64,000 bases of DNA, from positions 5,081,043-5,145,042 of the forward strand of contig NC_086362.1 of the NCBI RefSeq assembly GCF_036324505.1, written 5' to 3'. The translations under genes and the position numbers were made by a program. The stretch is from Eleginops maclovinus (lineage: Eukaryota > Chordata > Actinopteri > Perciformes > Eleginopidae). The notes under the pieces were generated by a model. The model was not told where the DNA came from, made no database searches, and worked only from the letters and a program-made list of their open reading frames with translations. Position 1 is the first letter of the stretch. Each line of letters begins with the position of its first letter. Positions 1-21,447 of the stretch are shown piece by piece.

Positions 1-180
1 ATCTTCTGCGTTTGACCCTTCGTAGTGTGAGGAGCAGTGGGCTGCCATATGTACAGCGCCCGGGGAGCAGTGTAGGGAATGGTGCCTTGCTCAGGGACAC
101 CACGGTAGCTCTTTTGGGGACTTGAACTGGTGACCTTCCAGTTCCCAGGCCAAGCCACCTAACCACTTTGTCACCACCGC
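1..180 (-). mobile_element. tRNA-derived SINE, cut by window edge
   Basis: Read on the minus strand, this starts with a tRNA-like head: a box A-like GTGGTTAGGTGG and, about 40 bases on, a box B-like GTTCAAGTCC (internal RNA polymerase III promoter). A body follows with GAGCAAGGCACC and CTGCTCCCCGGGCGC, phrases shared with the SINEs at 19117-19452 and 49749-50062. The 3' end lies beyond base 1. Head and middle are seen directly. The tRNA-derived SINE assignment is family knowledge. This copy is clearly more diverged than the other two. Confidence 0.7.
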
Positions 181-190
181 CCTTTATCAC

Positions 191-3100
191 GAGTTATTTA
201 ACACTGACTTTTATTTTCAAGATATTGTTTTCCTAAAATGACGGTATGAAATAGTGTAAGGGATTGTTATATCGGCTCATTCCAGAATCTACCTCAATAA
301 CACATTTGTTTTTGTGGGTTGTGAAAAGTTTATTGCAAATACATTTCTTAAAAAATGAATTGGTGAGTTTTTGTTATCAACATTAAGCGAGTTATATTAA
401 AAATTCACAAACTGCATCCTCTTTTTGTTTGTTTTTGTCTCTCAATGTCACTGTCTTATATGGCTAGTTTTTTATATGAATACTGTGCTTTGAACCCTCT
501 CTGAATTTGTGTTGTGTACTAAAGCAACAGCCAGTAAATCAGTGACTCACTGCTTTCCGGACATTTTCTGCGAGTGAAAGGAGATAAAAGATCTCTGCCA
601 GCACTGACATTTGTCTAAAATAATCAGGAAAATAAATACAAATGTGGTGGTGAAAAGGCAACAATTAGTAATAAAAAATATACCCTGCACACAATATCCA
701 TACCCATTGGTCGTATATTCAGCCTTACAATCATTTTAAAGCAAGGATGTTGATTATGTATGTGCAAAGTATATCACCAAGGTTATAAAGTCTCTCATAA
801 ACATCAACAAAGGGTGCGATAAACGTCACGGCACTAAAACTGCAATTCGTAGGCCATAGGTCATTCAGTCATGATAAAGAGGGCTAAACATAAAGATGCA
901 TTCATTAAAAAAAATGCCTCTCTGGTCTCCGGTGATGATGTTTAGCTGTACGTATGAAAGGAATATTCTAATGGAAGGAAAACTGAGAAATACGTGCCCT
1001 TTAGCATCAGCTCTGGTCACATCCGGTGGCTGATTAGAAATGGGCGATCTCATTGTCGCTTTCAAATGAGCTCACTCTCTCCTCTGTGAACACTTTCTCA
1101 TCCAAGTTACACATTGCACATTGTTTGCCTTTGGGTTTTGAGGCTAAAAACAGGAATTACATAAAAGATGCTTAATGTCAAATTTCACACAACAGCAAGC
1201 TGCTCTCCAAGCTGTGCCATAAATCATGTATAACTACACTTCCCCCCCCCTAAAACTTTTCCTCGGGCCTCTGTTGTTTTTTTCTCTCTCCCAAGCTCAC
1301 ACAAAGGGTAGCAATTCTCCACTTTAACCCTTTAGTTTTATCATCTTTCAGATCTGTCTCTTACTGTTTTTCATTATGTTTTAACGCAGTAAAATGACCC
1401 TGTGGCCGACAAATTATTCTAAATAACCAGAATTAAATACTGACTAATAAATGTGTAGGTAGCTTTAACGAGTGCAGTTGGTTGGCACGGGGTAAGTTTT
1501 AAGGCATCAATAATTCCCAACCTTAAAATAATTTGTATTTGGTCCTTGTTTGCGTGACTTTATTTTTCCTCTTCGCTGCCCTGCTTAACTGAAGTTCCCT
1601 TGGGACCACGCTGTTGTATTTTAGTAAACTGTATAAAAAGTAACCCAAATTCACCCAAAGACTTTTTCTTCTCTCCCTTCCTTATGAATATCTTGAGTCC
1701 TTTTGTTTCTTTGCGAATGTTCAGATGTACTTTATATAGTAACAGCGAGCCATGCATCATGTCAAGTGAGATTTACTGTACATTTCTGCATCTGCTTACT
1801 TTCAGGGACCTTTTGTGTTTGTTTCTCCTTGTCTGCTTCCGTCTCCCTCTCCCTCTCTCTCCCTTTTTATATATCTTTGCACTTTGTGAGGGAAATAATG
1901 CAGCTAGAAAATGCTTCTAATCCACTCCTCAATTGCTTTAATGTGCACCACTGCAAATAGCTTGTGACTGAATAACTTGCCATTTAGTTAAACTTTTCAG
2001 TGAGGGGGCTGCAAATTATGCACAGCCCTTTTCTGTGGGTGAGGAGAGGAGGAGGAGGATGTATAATGGAGGGGACAGGAAGCTATTGGCAGTGGAGGGT
2101 GTCGGGCACGGGTTGCATTGCCCTCACGACAGAGCAAAGAAAATACAAAGCACATAAGTGCATCAATTTTTCAGCGTCTGACAGAGCGACACGCTATTTT
2201 TCAGGTTGGGCCCAAAAAAGCTGAGCACTTAGATCATCATTAGAGTTCAATTTAAAAGAAGTCTTGCCTTTTTTTAATAGCCTCCTTGAATTATCCATTT
2301 TTGTGCTTAGTACACCCCTCTTTGGTTCTGGTTGCATGCTTTTACTTTCCATAAGTTTATGGGAACTACTCCCTGTTGGCGGTATACTGTACAGTACTGT
2401 TGGCCTAGTTTGGCTCAAGGTGCTTTGCAAAATCCAGCCTTCACATTGAAATGACTTTACTATATTGAGTGGTGTGTAGCTGGGACTGTTGAAATGACAG
2501 TGTGGAATTTTATCATCCAACCCTGTAGAGTAATGTTTGGAAGCGTGCTAAACTGGGCTTTACAAAACACAGATAAAAGATCTGCACATTAAAAGGCTTT
2601 GCAAAACTTTTACAAGGTAGCAAAGGGATTAAATGTTGTAATATCTTAAGGGTGTATACAATGCATTATGGTGATAAACTAAATTACATTTGATTACAAC
2701 GAGAACTTCACAGCAAGAGGGCAAAATGAAGCGAGGATATAAAGGCAAATCCGGGCGGAGCCCCGAAGTCAAAGAATAAGGGGATTAGTTGGGAGGCTTT
2801 GATATTAATGCGTTTTCTGATCAGAGCTAATACAATAAATATATATATATATTTTCCGTCTATGAACTAACTTTTGAACAAGTGTCACCTGATGACATCA
2901 TCTATTAGGACTTCAGTGCTCTGAACACCATCATTTGGAGAGCGTCTGTGTTTCCAAGTTCATGAAATATATCCTAGGGTGGGTTTCCCTTTCAAGTGCA
3001 GACTTCTGTCGGTTTCTACTCTGAGGCTTTTCTACGCAACGGTCCTCTGTGTGTCTCCTTTTCAAAAACATTACGCCTAGTTGGACATACAGTATTGTGA

Positions 3101-4139
3101 TAATCTCTGAAATTCTCAGTGTGACTTGTGATGGCTCACCATAGGAGCTAAGCCACATCAAACCAAACATTGCTATGATGAGAAAGGCGGCAAGTCTCGC
3201 AGGGGAAAACAAACCATTAACTCTTTGAGAAATTCATCAAAAGCCTCCTTTTTTTTAAACCACTCACAGCAATGTCAATGTTAAATTGAGGCAATTTGAC
3301 AGTGAAACTGCTTTTGTAATTTAACTATGAAATATTAAGTTCTCTGTTGGAACGTACAATGATTAGGCAAATCTTAGGGAGGTACATTTCTCTGTTGTAA
3401 TGATTTAGGAGGAAGAAAGAAAGATGTTTGTTTTTTTTGCTGCATGTGTCCCCCCAGCTTGTATATGTGGTCAGAATAAATGAAAGGCGATGTGGTTTAT
3501 CTCTGGACCTTTTACACCCTCGTCTCCACTTTGTAGTTGAGGGGCCCTTTGTAGCCTGGACACATGATGCTCAAGTGTTCTTAGCCAGGGCCTTAGAGGA
3601 AGGGATGAATGGAAAGAGTGCATACAGAATTGAAGTGGGTCCCGGGCAGAAATGGATCAGCTAGGTGGGGTGGGGTGGGGGTGGGGGGGATAGAGGGCAG
3701 TGGTAGGCTTTAAAAACCCTGTTTTTGTCGATCAGTTGTGAATACAGTGTAAAAATGAAAAGGATGAGAAGTTTTTCCCCCCATCCTGTTGACTGTGAAC
3801 TGTGTGGACATTACATTTTACGAGGTTTACAGTCTGGCATAAAATGTTCTCTAAAGATGATTTATTTATTCATGTTTTATTTATGAATTTCATCCTGGGA
3901 TGGTGAAAGGGGGGGGCGCATTACCATTCAACTATTTGTGAAAAGGAAAACATAATTAAGCTGTTTTTCACATTCAGTGTTTCATGGCCAAGTGTGATTG
4001 CAGTTTTTACTCCACCGGCAGCAGGCCATAAGGACGGCAATTCTGCTCTCTCAATTTGAATCCGTCCAACCTGTTGAAACAGCGCACGTTATTTTGAAAC
4101 TGCTGGCCGAATGCCACGCAATTTGCTTTATTTTTCCAT
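191..4139. other. Unique AT-rich DNA, no gene recognised
   Basis: No open frame here resembles a known protein. The longest run about 80-108 codons and lack coding character. Visible landmarks are a short TA run near 2838-2852, a G-rich run at 3667-3689 and pyrimidine-rich tracts near 1840-1870. A repeat-free block at 2700-2830 holds SOX-like, GGATTA and CTTTGAT sites close together. A minus-strand frame at 2931-3212 starts with a hydrophobic stretch that looks like a membrane segment, but it has no recognisable relatives. Confidence 0.6.
3667..3689 (+). other. G-quadruplex motif
   Basis: Four consecutive runs of four or more G are separated by single T bases. This is the classic pattern for a very stable intramolecular G-quadruplex with one-base loops. 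It sits in otherwise ordinary AT-rich DNA with no promoter or gene start recognised nearby, so function is unknown. Confidence 0.7.
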
Positions 4140-4745
4140 GGTACCCAGAGGATGAACACTTTTTCTCCCCCAGTTAGTAAACATTTTCACTTCAGAAATA
4201 TCTCAACATGTATTTAATGGACATTCATTCATGGTCCCCAGAGGATGATACCTAGTGACTTTCAATGACCGCAATGAAGTTGACATTTGTCGCATTGGAG
4301 TCTCAACAACTAGAATCCAGAGTTACTTTATTGTCTTGCGTATTTGCAAGCATAAACATGTAAACAAAATGCTGCTTTGTCCGTCCAACAGCAGTGCAAC
4401 TTTTGACAAGAGTGCTCTTCAATTTGGGGAACACATTAGCCTTCATTTTTTGATTGATTTTGTGACGATATTCAGTGCCATCCTCAGGTCAACATTCAGA
4501 TTTGTCTTGTTAGGACCTAGTATGTTGAAAAGTCACTCCCATCAGCCTGAGCTGCACTTTTTGTTAAGTGCTAATGTTGGTATGCTAACAACTTTCCAAC
4601 TGCTAGACATTAACATGGTGTCATTGCTGTAGCAGGCATGTTAGCATTCTGGTGTTAGAATTTAGTTCAGTGCATTAATCTGCTTTAGAACAACTAATGC
4701 TCGAGCCGCTGGGATGACTGTAGACTCGTGTTGTCGTGGTTTAAC
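4140..4745 (+). repeat. Diverged long teleost interspersed repeat
   Basis: Phrases recalled from a common, unclassified percomorph repeat occur in the expected order: CCCAGAGGATGA (4145 and again near 4237), GAAGTTGACATTTGTC (4275), TCTCAACAACTA, CATCAGCCTGAGCTG (4542), the GCTAATGTTGGTATGCTAAC block, CATGTTAGCATTCTGG and GACTGTAGACTC. A segment at about 4320-4400 (ACTTTATTGTCTTGCG and on) resembles the reversed tail of another retroelement and may be an insertion. Many substitutions suggest an old copy. The 125-codon open frame across it is not a gene. Confidence 0.55.
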
Positions 4746-6166
4746 TTTCTAGGGTGTTGAATCCAAAATGCTTCCTCTCAGTACTTCTCAAATGTCATTA
4801 GTAGCTGTTTGTTTTGGCAGTTGTCTCCATAAAGTGTCTCCCACTGACAGCCCTACCGCAGAATACATTCAGTGACCACGTTTCTCAATGTACAGCCAAT
4901 GTTTTTTTGATTGATGGTTCAATAATAAAGGCTGCCACTTGGAACAAAATATTTCCGTTGGATGGAAATTATTTTCTGCAGAACCGTCCAATATAAATAA
5001 AACTTTTCTCTGGGAGAATGTAATGCCGATTTGGAAACTCCATGAACGTTTTCATGTGCCATCTTTTAGAGTAAAATTAGTTTTTTCATGATAGATTCTC
5101 AAGTAGATTCTGATGTGTACTACCGGACAGATTAATGGACCGTAAGAGCTTTTGATGGATTGACCCCCTTGGCTTTATCACCTTTCTCAAAGCCCAAGTG
5201 TGTGGCTAATATCTATAATTTAGAGAGTAAAATTGTCAGAATAATGTTTATTATGCCCATTTGTATAGTAGTGTATTCTGTAATGTCTTCCTTCACACGG
5301 CTTTTAATCCCTTTGAGATAACATGCTGGGAAGAAGACGCGATTACCTTGGGTTTTCAAAATCTTTTCATCCAACAAACTTAACTGTTTGTTCCTGCTTT
5401 CGATGTGTTTGTAGGGTATAATCACCATCATGTGGCCTTTAGTACGAGCGTGAGCGAGTCTGGACATCACATGTTTTGCAATCTCAATTGCTTGTCCTTG
5501 TCTCCGAGGCACATCTTCTAATAAGGTGATTCGTGAGTTTGACAATCAATCGCTCCTTCTTTGTCGCTGAAAACATCAAGTGGTGTGGCTTCGTTGCTCT
5601 CGCTGTTGTATGATCCAACAAGAATACAATGACCGACCAAAAAGGACTGAACACTAAGAGATGCAATACTTCAGTATCCAATCAAGTTAAAATGTGAAGA
5701 TATTGAACAATTCCCTGCATTTTTAAGATTTAAAAAGGCTTCTTCAGACGGATTACATAATCTGTCTGTTTTATAATTCCAATGTGACAGTACATTGTCA
5801 GCTATTCTTAACTTTGGAAAGAAGACAGTCCATCTCTATATACAGCATTTTTCAGAATATATTGAGTGTTAAAAAAAAAAAACCCCACACTCGGGTGTTC
5901 GGATGGACCTGTCAGCTGAGAAGAATTTCCACAATGACATTTTCATATTTGGTCTGTCCCCTTGTGAGACACTCTTGCCTTCCGCTGCTGAAGTTTTCAC
6001 TTTGACACTTCAACTGACGGAGAATTGGCTCATTAGCTTTGTTGCATTTCTGACATTTCTGCTTTGTAATTCCAGACGTATGTATTTATAGAGTGCATAA
6101 ACAAACGGGCTCAAGTGCAAAAGCCACAGATTACTGATGGGACATTTAAGCGTTGATACACAACCA
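4746..6166. other. Unique DNA, no gene recognised
   Basis: Two overlapping minus-strand open frames (5213-5545 and 5484-5681) are in different phases with stops between them, and neither resembles a known family. A poly-A run at 5871-5882 is followed by a short C-rich stretch. No other repeat is recognised. Confidence 0.5.
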
Positions 6167-6355
6167 TTACAAATGAGATAATGCAGAGAAGGCAGGCAAA
6201 CCTGCCATCAAACTTCCCTCAACAGACTCCTTTAACTTTTTATCCAATATCTCAATCTCATATCTCTCAGCAATTAGCAGTAACTGGTCTTTAGTACACT
6301 GATCCAGTAGTGCTACTGATGGTGAGTCAACAAATTTATCCACTGTAGATGCCAT
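6167..6355 (-). pseudogene. gag: gag N-terminal fragment
   Basis: The frame opens with MASTVDKFVDSPSVALLDQC and runs to a stop at 6167. It is a short helical, charged segment ending in LMAGLPAF, of the type found at the N-terminus of Gag in fish LTR elements: a cysteine in an LxxCxKDxLLLIAxxY pattern, then a Lys/Glu-rich helix. Only about 60 residues remain, so matrix, capsid and nucleocapsid regions are missing. The start was chosen because upstream codons belong to the leader. The frame is also open for 20 codons upstream, but these look non-coding. Family assignment is from memory. Confidence 0.55.
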
Positions 6356-7150
6356 ACCTGGACTAACTACACTCACAGACAAAATAGAATAGGAGAAAGA
6401 AAAAAACAAAAACAATATCAGCTGGAACCACTAACAAAGTCTGGGACAGCCAAACCAAAATGGAACCTCCCCAGCCCTGACTAACTAAGACATTAGCGAC
6501 CCCATAACTACCTTAGCTCCATCCCTAGTCTTCGTGCCGCTACTGATGGGGGGTATTTATGCACTTTAGCCCACTGGGGAAAAAAAGGCAACTGTTACCA
6601 GCGACCCTCTCTTACACCGTGGATGTGCTCCCGAGACAACCGCTCTACCCACTTTTGCAGCCACACTAAAATTCCCCAAGACCAGTCCCCCTATTGGAAA
6701 CCAGTCTTCTTAGCCTCACAGGGGATTCATGGTTCCATACCACATTACAAGACTGTCCCCAATAACCAAACTCAAAGTTCCAACCTTTATTTTATTGATT
6801 ACAACCAAAACATTAACCTTTAAGCAAAAAACAAAACGTAAGGATACAATGCTCTACTACTTCCAAACTTCACCGACCAACTCCCTCCTAAAACTGAAAT
6901 CCAAATGACAAGTCACATGTGGAACTCCCAACACTGGCAGCTACTGAATTGGCTTCAACAGGTGCTACCAATAAGCCAATCAATCCTTTGAAACCAAACA
7001 ACTTACTAAAGCAAAACTACAATTCCTAACAGGAACACAAAGCAAATGCCAGCACACAAACCATATTCAGACCAACCAGGCTGAATTTGACCAAATGACC
7101 CTTACCAAACTAAAGATACTTACACTTGTCTACGAAATGAACTTAACAAT

Positions 7151-7164
7151 CGGACGAGCCCCCA
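7151..7164 (-). promoter_or_regulatory. Primer-binding site for tRNA-Pro
   Basis: The minus strand reads TGGGGGCTCGTCCG. These 14 bases are complementary to the 3' end of vertebrate tRNA-Pro including its CCA. In the element this is where reverse transcription would begin. It lies three bases inside the LTR, the normal position. After 14 matches the sequence departs from the usual 18-base site. Confidence 0.8.
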
Positions 7165-7167
7165 TTT

Positions 7168-7508
7168 TGTCACACACCGGGTCAGGTAGTGGCAAAATAA
7201 AGGGAGTCCACACATGAAATAAACAAAAACTAATTTATTAGTAACTCATTTTTACTGGTTAAAGTAAACATAAATGATTATACTTAAACAAAAGAAATTA
7301 TACTTAAGACCACATGGCGAGTGGAAGACTGAGCCCCAAGCTCAGCCTAGAAGCAGCAAAGAGACCCTTGAACACATGGCTACCCAGCCCTTAAAACTCT
7401 GGATCCCTATACCCCCACAGGTGTGGCCAATTGGCCTGACGCCCTGTCCCAATCTCCACCCAGGGAAGTCCCACAACCAATGGGCAGAGAGAGGGGCAGG
7501 GCGTCACA
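7168..7508 (-). repeat. 5' long terminal repeat, 341 bp
   Basis: On the minus strand it begins TGTGACGCCC and ends GTGTGTGACA, giving the TG...CA ends of LTRs. An AATAAA polyadenylation signal (minus strand, 7239-7234) lies about 70 bases before the inner end. The inner border is fixed by the primer-binding site. No target-site duplication can be tested because the other end of the element is missing. Confidence 0.75.
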
Positions 7509-8974
7509 AAATTATTATTTTTTAAATAGAAAGAGCAGATAGCATTAACGCCATGTTTTTCTTCTACAGCACCTTATGTAGTATATGAGGAACCCAACCT
7601 GGGGTTCAAACAGGATTTATGCTTACCCATAGTATAGCAGGTTATCTATGAAGCTGCTTTGGAAAATGTTATTGGAAAAGTAAAATACTCAATATTTTTA
7701 AGTTACTGGAGACAAATAAACACGCAGCAAGCAGCTTCTCCTGTTAGCCAATGATAGCTTTTGCTTTTACCAGTCCAAGTATTACATTTCTACAATAGCA
7801 GGTCATACGCTGTTGCTATAATTATGTAGGTAGATCAGTGACAAATGCCATTAAACTTCTCTGGTTAAGTGCTTTCTCTGTCTGAAGGGAAGAACCTCTG
7901 ATACATATTTACATTTAAATATGGTGTTCTGATACCTACTATTACAGGACTTCAATCGGGGTCGGTATTAAGGGCTTGGTAGGGAAAACGCACCCCATTT
8001 TTTCCTGATGCTTTTACGTGAATGCATACACTTGGAGATACAGACACTTATATCTCATAACTGATGCGTTAAGTCAACAACCAGCCATGCTTGTATGTTT
8101 CAAATCAGAACCAGAGCTCAGGCTGAATTCTCGGAAAGACATGGCGAACAACACCGTCTCTCAAAATGTAAATGAAGAGACGGTGGCACAAACACATTGG
8201 ACGCTTGTTATGTAGGTTTCCTTTGTTGCATTCCAACTCATTTGCCATGGAAGCGAGCTCCCCTAGTTTATCCACACAGCATCATGTCCATTTCTAAAAA
8301 TGATCAGACAATCGATGATACAACAGATGGGTCCAGAGAGACTTGGTGGCTGGTGATGCCAGTGGTCTGTTCTTTTGGGGGTTTTCATGGGTCCACGATA
8401 CACAGTGGATTCAAGTTGTATTTGTTGTTTATCTTGCAGTGTTGTATTTTAGATACAGACATTGTTTGAACTTGAAGCAAAAGGAGTTCATATGTAGTTA
8501 TTATCGTAGAAAAGTATAATAGTCCCATTTCATTTTATACATGTCACTGTGAGGTTTCTTCTGCAGTTAGACTTTCCCACAGTTTGAATCCACATCTAAG
8601 AAAATATCCTTCTCCTAAATGTCTTTGTTGTATGCAGTCTGCCTCTTTTTCCTTTGATTTAGCTCCTCCTTTCCCCTCTTCCTTTGTTTTAGCTTAGACC
8701 TTCCCCTTTTCCCTCTTTAAATGATATAAAATGCTTGTATTTTCTGTTGTTAGATGGTCAGATCATGTTGGTGACTGTCCTGTCAGCTGAAATAGACTAA
8801 CTCTGTTAAATGCTTTGACTTTTTTGACTTTATTAAATAACACAACTTTGCTCTAAACTCATATATCTGTTCATTTCTTACCAAAGAGGTTGATTTGTGT
8901 GGAATTTCCTGCACAGTTATCATAATCTTTAAAATTCCTGTCACAATGGACCTGATTAAGCCTTCAGAATTTTG

Positions 8975-8980
<6 letters not shown>
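7509..8980. other. Unique DNA, no gene recognised
   Basis: AT-rich sequence with open frames of at most 90 codons and no recognisable product. A pyrimidine-rich stretch at about 8640-8720 contains two similar phrases, CCTTTGATTTAGCTCCTCC and CCTTTGTTTTAGCTTAG. No splice-bounded open frame stands out. Confidence 0.55.

Positions 8981-9015
<35 letters not shown>
8981..9015. repeat. (TG)n microsatellite, 35 bp
   Basis: Perfect TG dinucleotide run of about 17 units. Confidence 0.97.
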
Positions 9016-17210
<8,195 letters not shown>

Positions 17211-17247
17211 GTGTGTGTGTGTGTGTGTGGTGTGTGTGTGTGTGTGT
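17211..17247. repeat. (GT)n microsatellite with one interruption
   Basis: GT run of about 18 units interrupted once (GTGG) at 17229-17231. Confidence 0.95.
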
Positions 17248-19116
17248 ACAGAGCTACTGTAGCATGGGGAGCACTTTCACTCTTTCTGTCACTACGTCTT
17301 CTCTCACTCACACGTACATAGTGAGAGATTTCCCACTTCACCTTAACAGCATCCAAGACTTGCATACACTCGTATACCATTCCCTCACCTTTCCCACAAC
17401 TATTGAACATGTGTGATTACAGAGTCTTTATGCAGATAATGACAAACATTATAGCACAAGTGTTTAGCACCTACTGCAGTAACAGGTGGATGGAGGGATT
17501 GCCATTTGAGGTGTTGCACATTTAAGATGGAGGTGTCAACTCATTGGCATGACATGTTAACAAAAAAAAATTGACCAATAACAACTCTGCATATAGCCAT
17601 TGAAAATGTGTTTGCAGGTTTTCATATGAAATGTATTTACCCTCATCCAATTGTGATAAAATGCCCATCCCCTGATTTCTCCATGGATGATGGAGTTAGA
17701 GAGGTAATTTATAGCTAAGTTGCAAAGTACCGTTTGTGACTCCCCAAGGTGCACAGATATAAAGGCCATAGAGTTGTGCTATACAGTATATATATATTGA
17801 TTTATATATTTTGTATGCCTTTTTTAGAATGCTGAACCAGGGGATGTAATGGTTCATAGTTTAGGAACATTGAAGATATCATTAAAAGAAGAAATACGGG
17901 AAAGCAGAAACGGTGTCACCTCCCACAACTCTACGTAGTTTCTCATACATCACACTTTTTAAAAGATATTCTAATTAGGGAATCTCTCCTTTGTTTAGAA
18001 TGAGATGTATTCCCCTTTGTTCTTAATCTGGCCCTACCAAATGAGCCTCATTATTTTACAGACGGATGGAAATTAGCTAATTATTACCCCCGGCTAATGG
18101 CCTCACACCATGCCATGTTAGCAAATGTGTGAGCTGGAGAGCATCACTCGTCTTATTAACTTAAATAAGAAACTCATCATGTCTGAGCCGTTATAGCAGA
18201 AGTATGATTCAACCTAATGTTAAAGTCAGCCAATGGAAAAATCATCATCTTCAGATTTCCCCCTGCCCTGCCTTCTGTCCTCCAGTGCTATCAGGGTTTT
18301 TAGCAGTGCTGTTCAAAGAACACACGCAGTAGAAGAGCTTAAGTGCTTGGAAATGATCAACCTCTCTAATGATGTCCCTTCTCACTTCTCGCCCTAAAAG
18401 GCTTCTTTTCTGTTAGTGGTCACAGAGGTAAAAGGAAAAAAAACACAAACAGCAAAAACAGCAAGCCCACTTCAAGAGCAAAAAGGCTTGTACACATACA
18501 AATGGAGATAACACTACAGAAACTCACCGGTGGATTAGAAGAAGCAATTTTCCACACTACTTTCAGAAATGTTATCAACAAAAGAACAAAGTGAGATCGC
18601 TCTAGGACAAAATGACCACCGTGTAAGTAAAGAAATCAAAATGGATGGATAAAAAGCCTGATAAAAGCTTGGAAAAAGGTAGAACAAAAAGTAACATTTT
18701 CTGAGAATGACATGTTTACCAGTCAATATTTGGTAACAACTTTGTTGTAAGCATTAAAAGATGCTGGAGGAAAAAACAACCATCACCATCAAAAGAACAT
18801 CCCTGAATACCACGTTGATTTTTTGTAATATCAAGTTTTCAAATTACACTCCTGGCTGATGAAGTATTATTCTAAGTGCTGATCAAAATCCATTGCTAAT
18901 TAAACCCAGAAAGAAACTGGAACGCTTTGGATGTTTCTGTAATCATTATTTATTGGTTGAAAGGACTATTTGATTGATACAGTGTGAGTCTTCATTGGTG
19001 TCAAACAGCTTTGGCATACACTGAGTGCTCACAAGAATATGATTGACTTGATTGTGGAATCTGGTAATAGCTTTAACCAGTCATTGTGTGGCCATAAATG
19101 GTTTCTAGGCTAGAAT
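17248..19116. other. Unique DNA, no gene recognised
   Basis: AT-rich sequence with open frames of 70 codons or fewer. A repeat-free block at 18030-18200 contains the perfect palindrome AATTAGCTAATT (18071-18082) plus further TAAT cores and may be a regulatory element (inference). A short TA run lies near 17787-17797. Confidence 0.5.
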
Positions 19117-19452
19117 AAGAAGAAGAAGAAGAAGAGAAGAAGAGTCGGAGGATGAAACCCTCTTTATTGTCACATACATGCACACAGCAGAGCACACACA
19201 GTGAAATTGGTCCTCTGCATTTAACCCATCCTAGTACTAGGAGCAGTGGGCAGCTAATGTGCAGCGCCCGGGGAGCAATGGCGAGGGGGGATTGGAGGTG
19301 TCCGGTGCCTTGCTCAAGCGCACCACAGCAGGGCCCAGGAGGTGAACTGGGACCTCTCCAAGTAGCAGTCCACTTTCCATATTTCAAGTCTGTTTGGGGA
19401 CTTGAACCGGCGACCCTACGATTCCCCCCTACTGACTGAGCCACTGCTGGCA
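19117..19452 (-). mobile_element. tRNA-derived SINE, full length
   Basis: On the minus strand: a tRNA-like head (GGCTCAGTCAGTAGGG-type box A; box B GGTTCAAGTCC at about 19401-19411), a body with TGAGCAAGGCACC and the GCTCCCCGGGCGC block, a 3' part TGCAGAGGACCAATTTCAC, and the tail GTGACAATAAAGAGGGTTTC followed by a (TTC)n run. The tail resembles the 3' ends of L2-type LINEs, which would supply the transposition enzymes (inference). It is very similar to the copy at 49749-50062 but lies in the opposite orientation. Confidence 0.85.
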
Positions 19453-19455
19453 CAA

Positions 19456-21447
<1,992 letters not shown>

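Larger units (their letters stand above)
6167..7508 (-). mobile_element. 5' part of an LTR retroelement
   Basis: On the minus strand the order is LTR (7508-7168), a primer-binding site three bases inside it (7164-7151), an untranslated leader of about 800 bases, and a gag-like start codon at 6355-6353. The gag reading frame breaks off near 6180. There is no protease, reverse transcriptase, integrase or second LTR in the window, so this is a truncated copy that cannot move by itself. The layout and primer site fit a Ty3/Gypsy-type or endogenous retrovirus-type element. Without the polymerase the class cannot be settled. Confidence 0.75.

Noticed and set aside
2931..3212. Minus-strand frame beginning with a signal-peptide-like hydrophobic run
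   Set aside because: The rest lacks any motif, and the hydrophobic run can arise by chance in T-rich antisense sequence.
5213..5681. Two overlapping minus-strand frames of 110 and 65 codons with a donor-like CAAG|GTAATC
   Set aside because: The frames are in different phases with stops at the plausible acceptor, and no protein family is recognised.
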